A stretch of DNA of 64,000 nt. Source: Clostridium sp. OS1-26 (GTDB taxonomy: Bacteria > Bacillota > Clostridia > Clostridiales > Clostridiaceae). Shown here piece after piece: positions 16,700 to 25,886 of the stretch (position 1 is the stretch's first letter; each line of letters opens with the position of its first letter). The position numbers were made by a program, and so were the translations under genes. The DNA lies in assembly GCF_030915445.1 (NCBI RefSeq), contig NZ_CP133264.1:5241208-5305207 (forward strand). The letters are read 5' to 3'. A model generated the notes under the pieces. It searched no databases. It was given only the letters and a program-made list of their open reading frames with translations, and had not been told where the DNA came from.

Positions 16700-17317
16700 A
16701 TGAAAGAAACTACTATCTATTTGGTTAGACATGGACAAACAGAATGGAATTTAGAGAAAAGAATGCAAGGGCATAAAGACTCACCTCTAACAAACCTTGG
16801 TATAATTCAAGCAAAAGGACTGCACAATAGACTTCTTAAAGAAAATATTGATATAATTTACTCCAGCGAAAGTAAGCGTGCTTATGATACAGCAAAAATT
16901 ATCAAAGGTGACCGCAACATTCAAATAGCAATAAAACAACAATTAAGAGAAATTCATATGGGCCACTGGGAAGGCCTACAACAGCTAGATATTATCAATA
17001 AATATCCTGAATCTTGGAAGCATTTTTGGAACAAGCCTCATTTATATGTTCCTACTGAATCAGGTGAATCTTATCAAGAACTACAGAATAGAGTTATACC
17101 TGTTATTGAAGATATTATCAATATAAACCAAGGTAAAACTATTCTTATAGTAACCCATAGAATTACATTAAAGATGATTATGGCACATTTCAACAACCAA
17201 GAAATACATGAAATTTGGAATACACCAGACGTAGAACCAGCCAGTCTTTGTAAAGTATCGATTAAAGATGGAATAACTAAAATTCTGCTGCATGGTGATA
17301 CTTCTCACTATAGATAA
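16700..17317 (+). CDS. Histidine phosphatase (phosphoglycerate mutase-like) family protein
   Basis: The 205-aa protein carries the RHG active-site motif IYLVRHGQTEWNLEKRMQG. It also has the second-motif residues SSESKRAYDTA, the acid EIHMGHWEG and the second catalytic His in ILIVTHRITLKM. Enzymes of this size include CobC-type alpha-ribazole phosphatases and broad-specificity sugar or nucleotide phosphatases. No cobalamin genes lie nearby, so the substrate is open. AGGAGG sits 7 bases before the ATG. Confidence 0.9.
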   Translation: MKETTIYLVRHGQTEWNLEKRMQGHKDSPLTNLGIIQAKGLHNRLLKENIDIIYSSESKRAYDTAKIIKGDRNIQIAIKQQLREIHMGHWEGLQQLDIINKYPESWKHFWNKPHLYVPTESGESYQELQNRVIPVIEDIININQGKTILIVTHRITLKMIMAHFNNQEIHEIWNTPDVEPASLCKVSIKDGITKILLHGDTSHYR

Positions 17318-17356
17318 CAATTAACCACCAGCTTAACTTTTTTCATATGTTAACTT

Positions 17357-17388
17357 AAAGCAGGCATCTATTTTAAAAGGCCTGCTTT
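17357..17388 (-). terminator. Hairpin overlapping the 3' end of the Lrp-type gene
   Basis: AAAGCAGGC (17357-17365) pairs with GCCTGCTTT (17380-17388) across the stop codon of the minus-strand gene. It also lies about 40 bases past the plus-strand phosphatase gene, so it could serve both. Confidence 0.5.
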
Positions 17389-17810
17389 GCTTCCTTTAAG
17401 TCAATATTCTTTGTCACTACAAAAGCATTAGATGGCCCAAATTTCACAAGTTCTTCTTGAAATTGATATAGTTCATTTATAGTTTCTGTCTTTAATTTAA
17501 GCAAATAATTATAATTTCCACTCACTCTTTTCATTTCTTTAACAAACTTAAAGTTTCGACAATAGTCTTCAAGTTGCAGACATTTTGATGTTTTTATCAT
17601 GATATAAGTTTCAATAAAGTTTTCTTTTTCTTGAATTTTTATTGTATAACCTTTAATAATATTGGCTTCTTCTAATTTAGTCATTCTTTCTTTTACAGCA
17701 GGTGGTGACATATTTACTTGCGCTGCAATATCCACCAGTGGAATTCTTGAATTACTTTCTAAAATTTCTAAAATCATGTAATCCGTTCTATCTAACTGTA
17801 ACGACTTCAT
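17373..17810 (-). CDS. Lrp/AsnC-family transcriptional regulator
   Basis: The 145-aa protein has an N-terminal HTH (LDRTDYMILEILESNSRIPLVDIAAQVNMSPPAVKERMTKLEEANII) and a C-terminal RAM/AsnC ligand domain (residues about 65-140) that normally forms octamers binding amino acids. It is divergent from the VOC-protein gene at 17985, a possible target. The start ATG follows a short AT-rich leader without a very strong ribosome site. Confidence 0.9.
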   Translation of the reverse strand: MKSLQLDRTDYMILEILESNSRIPLVDIAAQVNMSPPAVKERMTKLEEANIIKGYTIKIQEKENFIETYIMIKTSKCLQLEDYCRNFKFVKEMKRVSGNYNYLLKLKTETINELYQFQEELVKFGPSNAFVVTKNIDLKEAKQAF

Positions 17811-17984
17811 TCTACTAACACCTCAATATTTTCTAAAAATAAAATTAAACACTTTTTATTTAAAAGTAATTTGGCTATATACCTTTGAAAAGATATTCTA
17901 TTGAATTAACAAAAAAAGTACAATTTTATTATAAGGAGGAACTTAAATCAATACAATATAATTTTATTATAGGGAGTAGATTAT

Positions 17985-18431
17985 ATGAATACAAAAGGAT
18001 TAGCTCATGTAGCAATAATGTCTTATGACTATAACAAAACAATTCAGTTTTACAGAGATGTATTTGACTTTAAAATAGGACATCATTGGGCCTTACCTTC
18101 ATTTAAAATTAAGGACGCTACTATGCTTATTTCGCCAGATGGGGTGACATGCATAGAAATATTTGACCGTGACGCAGAGGTGCCCGCTCAAGGATTGAAG
18201 TCTAAGAATAAAGAAGATGTTAGATATGGTGCTTTACTTCACTTTGCACTATATGTTGATGATGTAGATGCAATATATGAAAAAGCTTTGGCACACGGTG
18301 CTAAACCTGTGGCACCACCTGATGGGTTGCATTTGGGTACACCTATATTAGATGTCTATAATGCTGTTTTTGAAGGGTTAAATGGCGAAATTATTGAAGT
18401 AATTAAAAATGTGAATTTTAAAGTAAAATAA
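17985..18431 (+). CDS. VOC (glyoxalase/dioxygenase) superfamily protein
   Basis: The 148-aa protein is one pair of beta-alpha-beta-beta-beta units. LAHVAIMSYDYNKTIQFYRDVFDF opens the first with a likely metal His. LLHFALYVDDVDAIYEKALAHGAKP opens the second, and EGLNGEIIEVIKN supplies the terminal metal Glu. The family includes glyoxalase I, epimerases and fosfomycin-resistance enzymes; nothing here picks one. The leader contains a near-duplicated ribosome-site block (TTTTATTATAAGGAGG and TTTTATTATAGGGAG), of which the second precedes the ATG. Confidence 0.85.
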   Translation: MNTKGLAHVAIMSYDYNKTIQFYRDVFDFKIGHHWALPSFKIKDATMLISPDGVTCIEIFDRDAEVPAQGLKSKNKEDVRYGALLHFALYVDDVDAIYEKALAHGAKPVAPPDGLHLGTPILDVYNAVFEGLNGEIIEVIKNVNFKVK

Positions 18432-18442
18432 TATAGCAATTC

Positions 18443-18484
18443 GCCCTATGGAGTAGACAAATAAAAAAGTCTACTCTGTAGGGC
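18443..18484 (+). terminator. Terminator after the VOC gene
   Basis: GCCCTATGGAGTAGAC pairs with GTCTACTCTGTAGGGC apart from a small mismatch, and ATTTTTAT follows. It separates the VOC gene from the UbiD operon. Confidence 0.85.
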
Positions 18485-18632
18485 ATTTTTATGTACACTG
18501 GAGAACTAAGCTTCGTGCATTATAATGCCAATACTAGAAAATTATATTACATTGTAGTATTATTTATTATAATATGAATTTAGATACTTTATTAACATAA
18601 TATAGATAGTTGTATATTATAGGAGGAAACAT

Positions 18633-20082
18633 ATGGCTTACAAAGACTTACAAGATTTCATCAAACATTTGGATGAAAAAGGCTTACTCAAAAGAATAAA
18701 CACAGAAGTAGATTCCGAACTAGAGATTACTGAAATAGCAGATAGAATATCCAAGAAGTATGGTCCTGCTCTATTATTTGAAAATGTGAAAGGTTCGCCT
18801 TATCCACTTCTCATAAATGCCATGGGTACCTATGAAAGGATGAGCTTGGCTCTTGGTGTAGAAAAGCTTGATGATATTGGTAATGACATTGAAGAATTTA
18901 TAGATATGTCAAATTATTTAGGAATTATGAAAAAATTCAAGTCTCTTCCACGGCTTGCTAGAATGACAGCTGTATTTCCAATAAAACTGCCTATTAAAGG
19001 TTCATGCCAAGAAGTTATTGAAAATGACCCTGATTTATCTACTCTGCCTATATTAAAGTGCTGGCCAGGTGACGCAGGTAGATTTATAACTCTCCCTCTT
19101 GTTATAACAAAGGATCCTGAAAGTGGGATTCAAAACATGGGAATGTATAGGCTTCAGGTATTTGACAAAAATTCTACTGGCATGCACTGGCACCTACACA
19201 AAGATGGTAGAGAAATTTATGAAAAATATAAAGCCTTAGGCGGTAAAATGCCTGTATCTGTCGCTCTTGGCTGTGATCCTGCTATAACTTATTCTGCTAC
19301 AGCTCCCCTTCCAAAAATGATTGATGAAATGATGTTTGCAGGATTTTTAAGAAAGGCTCCGGTAAAACTTGTTAAATCAATAAAGAGTGATATATATGTA
19401 CCTGCTGATGCAGAATTTATTATAGAAGGTTATGTGGATGTTAACGAGGCTTTAAGGCTTGAAGGACCCTTTGGAGATCATACAGGGTATTATTCTCTTG
19501 CGGATTTTTACCCCGTATTTCATGTAACTTGTATAACTCATAAGAAGAATCCTGTATATCCCGCAACTATAAGTAGGTAAGCCCCCTATGGAGGACTGCT
19601 ATATGGGCAAAGCTACAGAAAGAATTTTCTTGCCTTTACTTAAAATGCAGCACCCAGAGATAGTAGATTTTAACTTTCCTCTTGAAGGAGTTTTTCACAA
19701 CTGCGTTATTGTTTCTATAAAGAAGCGTTATCCTGGACACGCTAAGAAAATAATGAACTCACTATGGGGAATGGGGCAAATGATGTATACAAAAATGATA
19801 ATTGTAGTTGATGAAAATATTGATCCTAAGGATATATCTACTGTAGCTTGGAAAGTTTTTAACAATATAGATGCTAAAAGAGATGTAGTTATATCAGAGG
19901 GGCCTTTAGACGCCTTGGATCATGCGTCAAATCTTCCACACTATGGATACAGAATGGGCATAGATGCTACTAAAAAGTGGACAAGTGAAGGCCATAATAG
20001 AGAATGGCCTGATGATATTGAAATGACAAAGGATATTAAGGAACTTGTTTCAAGGAGATGGGCTGAATATGGTATTGACTAA
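18633..20082 (+). pseudogene. ubiD: UbiD-family prFMN decarboxylase, single-base frameshift
   Basis: Two frames together form a full-length UbiD of about 482 aa. The first (18633-19580) ends PVYPATISR-stop; the second resumes as KPPMEDCYMGKATERIFLPL. The family reads PATIVGKPPMEDxYxGKATE, so one extra A at 19571-19572 is the sole defect. UbiD enzymes decarboxylate aromatic or unsaturated acids using prenylated FMN made by UbiX, which is in the same operon. AGGAGG precedes the ATG. The second half has its own ATG (19603) 8 bases after an internal GGAGG, so separate translation of the C-terminal piece is conceivable. Sequencing error, recent mutation or frameshifting cannot be told apart here. 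Confidence 0.85.
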
Positions 20083-20938
20083 AGTTATAAAAAAGGCCCG
20101 TGACTATGGAATACTTGTTATGTTTTCACATACTATTTTTTCTTTATCCTTTGCACTTATTTCAATGCTCCTAGCAAGTAATGGATTGCCTTCTTCTCAT
20201 ACAATCTTTTGGATATTTATTGCCTTTATGGGCGCTAGAACCGGTGCAAATGCTATAAATAGAGTGATTGATGCAGAAATTGATGGTAAGAATCCACGTA
20301 CTGCTATGAGGCAACTTCCTCAAGGCTTACTTCAGAAAAAGGAAGTTATAGTATTCTCTGTTGTATGTTTTTTAATTATGGTTATTGCAGCAGCCATGCT
20401 AAATCCATTATGCTTGCTGCTTTCACCTATAGCATTATTTCTAATGATTATATATTCCTATACAAAACGATTTACTTGGGCCTGTCACTTGGTTTTAGGT
20501 ATCACCTCCGCCGCTGCGCCTGTGGGAGCTTGGCTTGCGGTTACCGGAAATTTTTCTTGGCTTCCTCTTTTTATGGGAGCCGCTAATACCCTTTGGGTTG
20601 CAGGCTTTGATATTATATATGGCTCACAGGATTATGACTTTGACACCACTAATGGAATTCACTCAATACCTGCAAGGTTCGGAGTAAAGAACGCTTTGCA
20701 CATTGCTGCCCTTTTTCATGGGATAACATTGATTCTATTAATCGTAGTGGGAGTTTTAAGTAATCAACTTGGGTTTATTTATTACACTGGACTAGTATTG
20801 ATATCCATTCTTTTTATAGCAGAGCATAGGATAGTTTCGCCAAATAACTTATCCAATGTAAAAATAGCCTCTTACAGTATAAACCAGCTAATAAGCATCA
20901 TATTTTTAATCTGTGGAGTTATCGATGCACTAATATAA
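20069..20938 (+). CDS. ubiA: UbiA-family aromatic prenyltransferase
   Basis: An integral membrane prenyltransferase of about 290 aa. Both Asp-rich motifs are intact: NRVIDAEIDGKNPRT in the first half and DIIYGSQDYDFD in the second. These bind the Mg-diphosphate of a polyprenyl donor, which is attached to an aromatic acid such as 4-hydroxybenzoate or a hydroxynaphthoate. The start is ATG 20069, with AAGGAG inside the end of ubiD, so the two genes overlap by 14 bases and are likely coupled. With UbiD and UbiX it matches the last steps of ubiquinone or futalosine-type menaquinone synthesis. Confidence 0.9.
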   Translation: MVLTKVIKKARDYGILVMFSHTIFSLSFALISMLLASNGLPSSHTIFWIFIAFMGARTGANAINRVIDAEIDGKNPRTAMRQLPQGLLQKKEVIVFSVVCFLIMVIAAAMLNPLCLLLSPIALFLMIIYSYTKRFTWACHLVLGITSAAAPVGAWLAVTGNFSWLPLFMGAANTLWVAGFDIIYGSQDYDFDTTNGIHSIPARFGVKNALHIAALFHGITLILLIVVGVLSNQLGFIYYTGLVLISILFIAEHRIVSPNNLSNVKIASYSINQLISIIFLICGVIDALI

Positions 20939-20960
20939 TAAATATAAAGGAGATTTACTT

Positions 20961-21536
20961 ATGAAAAAGATAGTTATTGGTATCACCGGTGCCAGTGGAA
21001 GTATATATGCAATAAAGTTAACTGAAGAGCTTTTGAAAAGAGGAATTTTTGTTCATATCATATGTACGGAAAATGGTAAAAAAGTTATGAATTTTGAGAC
21101 CTCTATAGATATTAATGAGTGGGTGAAAGAATTAAAAGAGAATTATAACAATGTTAAGCTGGAGAATATAAATGATCTGTTTTCTGGAGTTGCCAGTGGT
21201 TCCTTTAAATTTGACGCTATGATTATACTTCCTTGCTCAATGGGAACTCTAGCTGAAATCAGCACTGGTTTAGCTAAAAATTTACTATGCAGAGCAGCCG
21301 ATGTAGCCTTAAAGGAGAACAGAAGACTCATCATCGTTCCAAGAGAAACACCACTTAATGCAATACATCTTGAGAATATGCTGAAGCTGTCAAAGCTTGG
21401 TGTAACCATACTCCCTGCAATGCCGGGATTTTATCACAAACCTGAAAGCATGGAGGATTTAATTAACTTTGTAGTTGGAAAGATATTAGATTCTCTTTCT
21501 ATAGAAAATATATTATTTAAAAAATGGGAGAGCTAA
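20961..21536 (+). CDS. ubiX: UbiX-family flavin prenyltransferase
   Basis: The 191-aa protein has the UbiX fold: IGITGASGSIYAIKLTEELL for FMN phosphate binding, a Ser/Gly loop VASGSFKFDAMIILPCSMGTLAEISTG, and RRLIIVPRETPLNAIHLENM for dimethylallyl-phosphate binding. It makes prenylated FMN for UbiD. AAGGAG lies 9 bases before the ATG. Its placement beside ubiD supports a working pair and argues that the UbiD product is made, or was until recently. Confidence 0.93.
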   Translation: MKKIVIGITGASGSIYAIKLTEELLKRGIFVHIICTENGKKVMNFETSIDINEWVKELKENYNNVKLENINDLFSGVASGSFKFDAMIILPCSMGTLAEISTGLAKNLLCRAADVALKENRRLIIVPRETPLNAIHLENMLKLSKLGVTILPAMPGFYHKPESMEDLINFVVGKILDSLSIENILFKKWES

Positions 21537-21539
21537 AAA

Positions 21540-22490
21540 ATGATTAAACTAAAGAAAATATTATATATAATTACTGCTTCTGCTCTAGTATTATCCTTAT
21601 CTGCTTGCTCATCTGCAAAGGAAGCTGCTTCTACTCCAAAGCAGACATTGAATTTTGGAGCAATATCTTCTGTAGATGCAGTACCAATTGTAATTGCTAA
21701 TGAAAAAGGATTTTTTAAAAAAGAAGGTATAGAGGTTAACTTTCAATCATTTAAAAACTCAAAGGATAGAGATGCAGCTTTCCAAGCTGGAAATCTCGAT
21801 GGAATAATTTGTGATGAAATAGCTATTTCTCTTTATCAAAATGCTGATTTTGATGTAAAGATAACAGGAGTAACCGATGGTGATTTTATGCTTATAGCAA
21901 ATCCTAAATCAGGAATAAAATCTATAAGCGATATTAAAGGAAGAAGTGTAGCCATATCAGAAAAAACTTCTATTGAATATACTCTTGATAAAATATTAGA
22001 AAAAAATTCTTTTGAACCTAAAGATATAAAAAAATCTGTAGTTCCTGCTATACCTACCAGGCTTGAAATGTTAAGAACTAATAATGTTGATGCGGCACTG
22101 CTTCCAGAGCCATTCTCCACTCTAGCCATAAAAGAAGGCGGAATACTTCTTGGAAGTGCAAGTAATCTAACTTCATACCCTTCAGTAACAGCTTTTACAC
22201 AGAAATCAATAGATTCTAAAAGCAGCGAAATTAAAGCTTTTTACAAGGCTTATAACGAAGCTGTAGATTACGTAAACAGTACACCGATTTCAGAATATGA
22301 AGCTACGATAATAAAAACTGTTGGTTATCCTAATGATATGAAAGGCAAAATCACCTTACCTAAGTTTAGAAAAAATGTGCTTCCATCAGATGCTGAAGTT
22401 AAATCTGCTATCGATTGGACTATAAAAAATGGATTAGTTAAGAAAACACTAGACCCTAAGGATTTAAAAAACGATATAGGGGTTAAATAG
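21540..22490 (+). CDS. ABC transporter substrate-binding lipoprotein (NMT1/THI5-like)
   Basis: The 316-aa protein starts with a lipoprotein signal (LVLSLSAC, lipidated Cys 23). A type-II periplasmic-binding fold of the NMT1/SsuA/TauA group follows (AISSVDAVPIVIANEKGFFKKEGIEVNFQSF; AAFQAGNLDGIICDEIA; GRSVAISEKTSIEYTLDKIL). This group also resembles MqnA/MqnD of menaquinone synthesis. The gene starts 3 bases after ubiX, so the ligand is probably an aromatic or naphthoate-like acid used by the Ubi enzymes; that link is inference. Confidence 0.88.
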   Translation: MIKLKKILYIITASALVLSLSACSSAKEAASTPKQTLNFGAISSVDAVPIVIANEKGFFKKEGIEVNFQSFKNSKDRDAAFQAGNLDGIICDEIAISLYQNADFDVKITGVTDGDFMLIANPKSGIKSISDIKGRSVAISEKTSIEYTLDKILEKNSFEPKDIKKSVVPAIPTRLEMLRTNNVDAALLPEPFSTLAIKEGGILLGSASNLTSYPSVTAFTQKSIDSKSSEIKAFYKAYNEAVDYVNSTPISEYEATIIKTVGYPNDMKGKITLPKFRKNVLPSDAEVKSAIDWTIKNGLVKKTLDPKDLKNDIGVK

Positions 22491-22507
22491 TATTATGGAG
22501 GTACCCT

Positions 22508-23263
22508 ATGCTTGAGATAAATAATCTTTCCGTCAGCTATAGCTCTGAAAAAAAATTAGTGAATGCCTTAGGACCTATAAGTATGCAAATTACATCTGGA
22601 GATATATATGCGATTATAGGTCCTTCAGGTTGTGGCAAATCCACTTTACTGCATGTGCTTAGTGGTATTATAAATGGTTATCGCGGACAAGTCCAACTGA
22701 ATAGCGAAGACTTAAGTCCAAAAAAGCATAACATTGGATTTATACCTCAAAACTTTGGGCTGCTCCCTTGGAAAAATGTTCAAAAAAACTGCCTTCTCTC
22801 TCTTAAGATAAAAGGGAAAACTATTGATAGTGCTACTAATGAAAGATTTGAATATATACAGAATAAGTTAAGTATCCATTCATTAAAGGACAGATATCCT
22901 AATGAGTTAAGCGGTGGACAAAAACAAAGAGTTGCTATAGCTAGAGCCTTTATAATGAATCCTGACTTACTTTTAATGGACGAGCCTTTTTCTGCTTTAG
23001 ATGCACTTACAAGAGAAGAAGCTCAGGAGCTTTTCATAGATATATGGAATCAGTATAAAACTACTACAATATTTGTAACTCACAGCATTGAAGAGGCTAT
23101 CTATATGGGAAAAAAGATTGTAATAATGTCACACTGTCCTGGTACCATAGTTGAAATAATTGATAATCCTCTATTTAATACAGAAAACTTAAGACAGAAT
23201 GAAGAGTATCTAAGGTTATCTGCATATCTTAGAGCTATTATAAAAAAGGGATGGAAAATATGA
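22508..23263 (+). CDS. ABC transporter ATP-binding protein (SsuB/TauB/ThiZ type)
   Basis: The 251-aa ATPase has Walker A (IGPSGCGKSTLLH, about 39-51), a Q-loop (GFIPQNFGLLPW), the signature LSGGQKQRVAIARAF, Walker B (LLLMDEPFSALD) and the switch His (VTHSIEEA). GGAGG is 7 bases before the ATG. It powers the importer formed with the lipoprotein before it and the permease after it; the stop overlaps the permease start (ATGA). Confidence 0.93.
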   Translation: MLEINNLSVSYSSEKKLVNALGPISMQITSGDIYAIIGPSGCGKSTLLHVLSGIINGYRGQVQLNSEDLSPKKHNIGFIPQNFGLLPWKNVQKNCLLSLKIKGKTIDSATNERFEYIQNKLSIHSLKDRYPNELSGGQKQRVAIARAFIMNPDLLLMDEPFSALDALTREEAQELFIDIWNQYKTTTIFVTHSIEEAIYMGKKIVIMSHCPGTIVEIIDNPLFNTENLRQNEEYLRLSAYLRAIIKKGWKI

Positions 23264-24003
23264 AGGCAAGAAAAAAAATTAAGACTTTTGTACAAGGCTT
23301 TTTAATATTTAATATTTTGTGGTACATTTTTGCAGTAATAGTTCATATGAGAGTGCTTCCAAAGCCTACAGACATATATTTTAAAATAAATGATTTATAT
23401 GGTGAAAAACTTTATATACATGTTTTAGCAAGTCTATACAGAGTAGCAAGTGGACTTAGCATATCTCTAATTATAGGAATTTCTATAGGACTGCTTATGG
23501 CTTATTCAAATGTATGGAATAAAATATTAAATCCATTAGTTTATTTTACATATCCTATACCCAAGACAGCATTGCTGCCAGTGGTAATGCTGTTATTTGG
23601 ACTAGGAGATACCTCAAAGATTATTATTATTGTACTAATACTTCTATTTCAGATTATTGTGGCAGTTAGAGATGCAGTGCTTAACATTCCGTCAGAAACC
23701 TATAATCCCATAAGGAGTCTTGGCGCTTCAAAACTTCAAATATTTACACACATAACTGTGCCTGCTATTTTGCCAGAATTACTAACTAGCTTAAGGTTGT
23801 CAATAGGAACTGCTCTCTCTATATTATTTTTTACAGAAGGTTACGGAACTCAATATGGTATAGGTTATTATATCTTAGATGCCTGGACTAGAATTGATTA
23901 TATAGGAATGTATGCAGGAATAATAGCAATAAGTCTTTTAGGTTTTACCCTGTTTATTTTAATAGATATCCTTGAAGAAACAGTATGTAAATGGAAGGCT
24001 TAA
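23260..24003 (+). CDS. ABC transporter permease (SsuC/TauC type)
   Basis: About 247 aa with six predicted membrane helices and the BPD_transp_1 EAA loop (IPSETYNPIRSLGASKLQIFTHITVPAILPELLTSLR). The ATG at 23260 overlaps the ATPase stop codon as ATGA and has AAGGG at good spacing; the in-frame ATG at 23251 lacks room for a ribosome site. It is the last gene of the UbiD-UbiA-UbiX-ABC operon. Confidence 0.9.
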   Translation: MKARKKIKTFVQGFLIFNILWYIFAVIVHMRVLPKPTDIYFKINDLYGEKLYIHVLASLYRVASGLSISLIIGISIGLLMAYSNVWNKILNPLVYFTYPIPKTALLPVVMLLFGLGDTSKIIIIVLILLFQIIVAVRDAVLNIPSETYNPIRSLGASKLQIFTHITVPAILPELLTSLRLSIGTALSILFFTEGYGTQYGIGYYILDAWTRIDYIGMYAGIIAISLLGFTLFILIDILEETVCKWKA

Positions 24004-24101
24004 GCAAGCCTCTTGACATTCTTACACATTATTAAATTAAAAACTTTCTTAGTTTTCAATATGAAACTCCTTCTCCTATTGTCGAATGAGTACTCGCTGA
24101 G

Positions 24102-24216
24102 TAAGCGATTCACTTCAAATCAAAGATTTGAGTTCTCTGCTTAAGCGATCATATCAAAATCAGCACGCTGTGTAAGTGATCATCTCAAAATCATAGATTT
24201 TGGATGTCTACTTAAG
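24102..24216. repeat. Cluster of palindromic repeat units (family also found in the 16S leader)
   Basis: Three degenerate units lie side by side at 24102-24144, 24141-24180 and 24173-24215. The unit reads roughly TAAGtGATCATCTCAAAATC, a short turn, then GATTTTGGATGTCTACTTAA. The third unit matches the copy at 52720-52762 (opposite strand) at 39 of 43 positions. Each forms a hairpin through AAATC/GATTT. The region separates convergent genes. Confidence 0.7.
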
Positions 24217-24246
24217 ATTTTGTATGCCTGCTTATATGTTCTAAAA

Positions 24247-24282
24247 AAATATTACTGAAATCTATAAATTTCAGTAATATTT
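24247..24282. terminator. Bidirectional terminator between convergent genes
   Basis: AAATATTACTGAAA pairs with TTTCAGTAATATTT. A-rich sequence before it and T-rich sequence after it allow use by both the ABC operon and the deacetylase gene. Confidence 0.7.
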
Positions 24283-24302
24283 TAATTTAAGTAATCTCTA
24301 AT

Positions 24303-25259
24303 CTATGACATCGTTCTAAATTCATACCCTTGACTTTTTAAATACTCAATTATTTGAGGTAATGCTTTAGCAGTTTCTTCCTTACCATATGTATCATGCA
24401 TTAATATTACTACTTTTTCTTTTGTTCCTACACTCTTTTTTACTTCATTCAATAGTTCTGATGCATTTTTCTTATTACCCTCTGAATCAAAATCGTAAGC
24501 ATTCCAATCTATGCTGTACATATCCTTCTCTTTTAATTTACTATTAAATTCGGCCAAATTAGGATCTTTATAATGCTCTCTTGAAATATAGCCACCGGGC
24601 ATTCTTAAAACTCTTGTATTAAAGTCCTGTCCAACTACATTTTTAATTGCAGTGTTAGTTTCCTCAATTTCCTCCATGAAATATTCTACATTAATTTTGT
24701 TTCCTGGGTATAGATTTTTTAATTTATGAGAATATGTATGATTTGCTAATGCATGTCCTTCTTCAAAAGTTCTTTTTACTATTTTTTTGCTGTTTTCATT
24801 AGAGTTTATGCTTTGCCCAACTAAACAGAATGTGGCTTTTATATTATAATTTTTTAATACATCTAATATTTTAGGCGTTACAGTTGTAGATGTCCCATCA
24901 TCAAAAGTAAGAAAAGCTATTTTTTTACCATCCTTCTCTCCTTTATTGTCTAATATATCTTTAACTTTTTTTACATCATAAGTATATTTTTGTCCTTCAC
25001 TACTTACATTAGATAATTTACCTTTTGAATTATCTTCTTTCATCGTTTCTTTTGTCTTCTTACTAACTGTTACGTCTTTAGTATTCTTTGTCGTTACAAC
25101 TTTAGTAGCCGCTATTCCTTTATTGGCTTGTACCATTTTGCTACGATAATATTCATACCCCTTATATGATAAAATTGAAGCTCCAATTAGAAATACTACG
25201 ATTAAACTCTTTCTTATAATTTTAGTGTCTTTATTTTTTCTTCTGTTTTTTCTTCTCAT
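24303..25259 (-). CDS. Membrane-anchored polysaccharide deacetylase (NodB domain)
   Basis: The 318-aa protein starts at ATG 25259, after GGGGG. Its basic N-terminus (MRRKNRRKNKDTKIIRK) and one membrane helix (SLIVVFLIGASILSYKGYEYY) anchor it outside the cell, followed by a Lys/Thr-rich linker. The carbohydrate esterase 4 domain starts near residue 135: FLTFDDGTSTTVTPKILDVL (catalytic Asp pair), HALANHTYSHKL (metal His pair), LRMPGGY and VILMHDTYG. It likely removes acetyl groups from peptidoglycan or another wall polymer. Confidence 0.9.
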   Translation of the reverse strand: MRRKNRRKNKDTKIIRKSLIVVFLIGASILSYKGYEYYRSKMVQANKGIAATKVVTTKNTKDVTVSKKTKETMKEDNSKGKLSNVSSEGQKYTYDVKKVKDILDNKGEKDGKKIAFLTFDDGTSTTVTPKILDVLKNYNIKATFCLVGQSINSNENSKKIVKRTFEEGHALANHTYSHKLKNLYPGNKINVEYFMEEIEETNTAIKNVVGQDFNTRVLRMPGGYISREHYKDPNLAEFNSKLKEKDMYSIDWNAYDFDSEGNKKNASELLNEVKKSVGTKEKVVILMHDTYGKEETAKALPQIIEYLKSQGYEFRTMS

Positions 25260-25848
25260 TATGTGAGACCCCCTTCTATCAACCAAAAGTTCTTCTTTAA
25301 ATTTTAATTTATAATTAATAATGTCTAAAAGAATCATCTTTGATTTTCCTCAGTTAAGTAAGCATATAAAGGATACTTTTATTATAGAAAATAATTATTT
25401 CAAAACTTGTATCAGTTGTATCTAACTTGTATATAATCTGTAAAATTGTATTAAGTCTCATCAATATAAATCGAAATTAACTTATAAAGTCTTTTATAAT
25501 TTCATTTTAAAGAAAATATCTCTACTTCTTATAAACTAAATATAAACAAAATATAAACTTTGTACTTAAAAATATATTTAATTTAACTTTAAAACGCGCT
25601 TAACACTATATCATGAGAAATATCTTTACTCAATTGGATTTTTAGTTTATGTATTAATTTTTCAAGTTTTTCTAATAATTGTTCTAGATTTGTTAATTAC
25701 TTTTAAACAAAACCTAAACTACTTTTAATTTTGCAGCATTAATTGGAGATAGTATTTTTTCGATATTTATGCATTATTCGCATTGTGTAAATAGCAATAA
25801 AATTTCAACATAATTAATTACTATTAATAATTAAATAAAATAAAAAAA
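25260..25848. other. 590-base AT-rich gap
   Basis: It holds the deacetylase promoter region on its left side. I see no open frame with a ribosome site, no RNA gene and no strong repeat in it. Confidence 0.4.
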
Positions 25849-25870
25849 CGTACCAGATCTCTCTGATACG
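25849..25870 (-). terminator. Terminator of the alpha/beta hydrolase gene
   Basis: CGTACCAGA pairs with TCTGATACG with one mismatch. On the minus strand TTTTTTTATTTTATTT follows. Confidence 0.8.
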
Positions 25871-25886
25871 GATACTATATTAAAAA

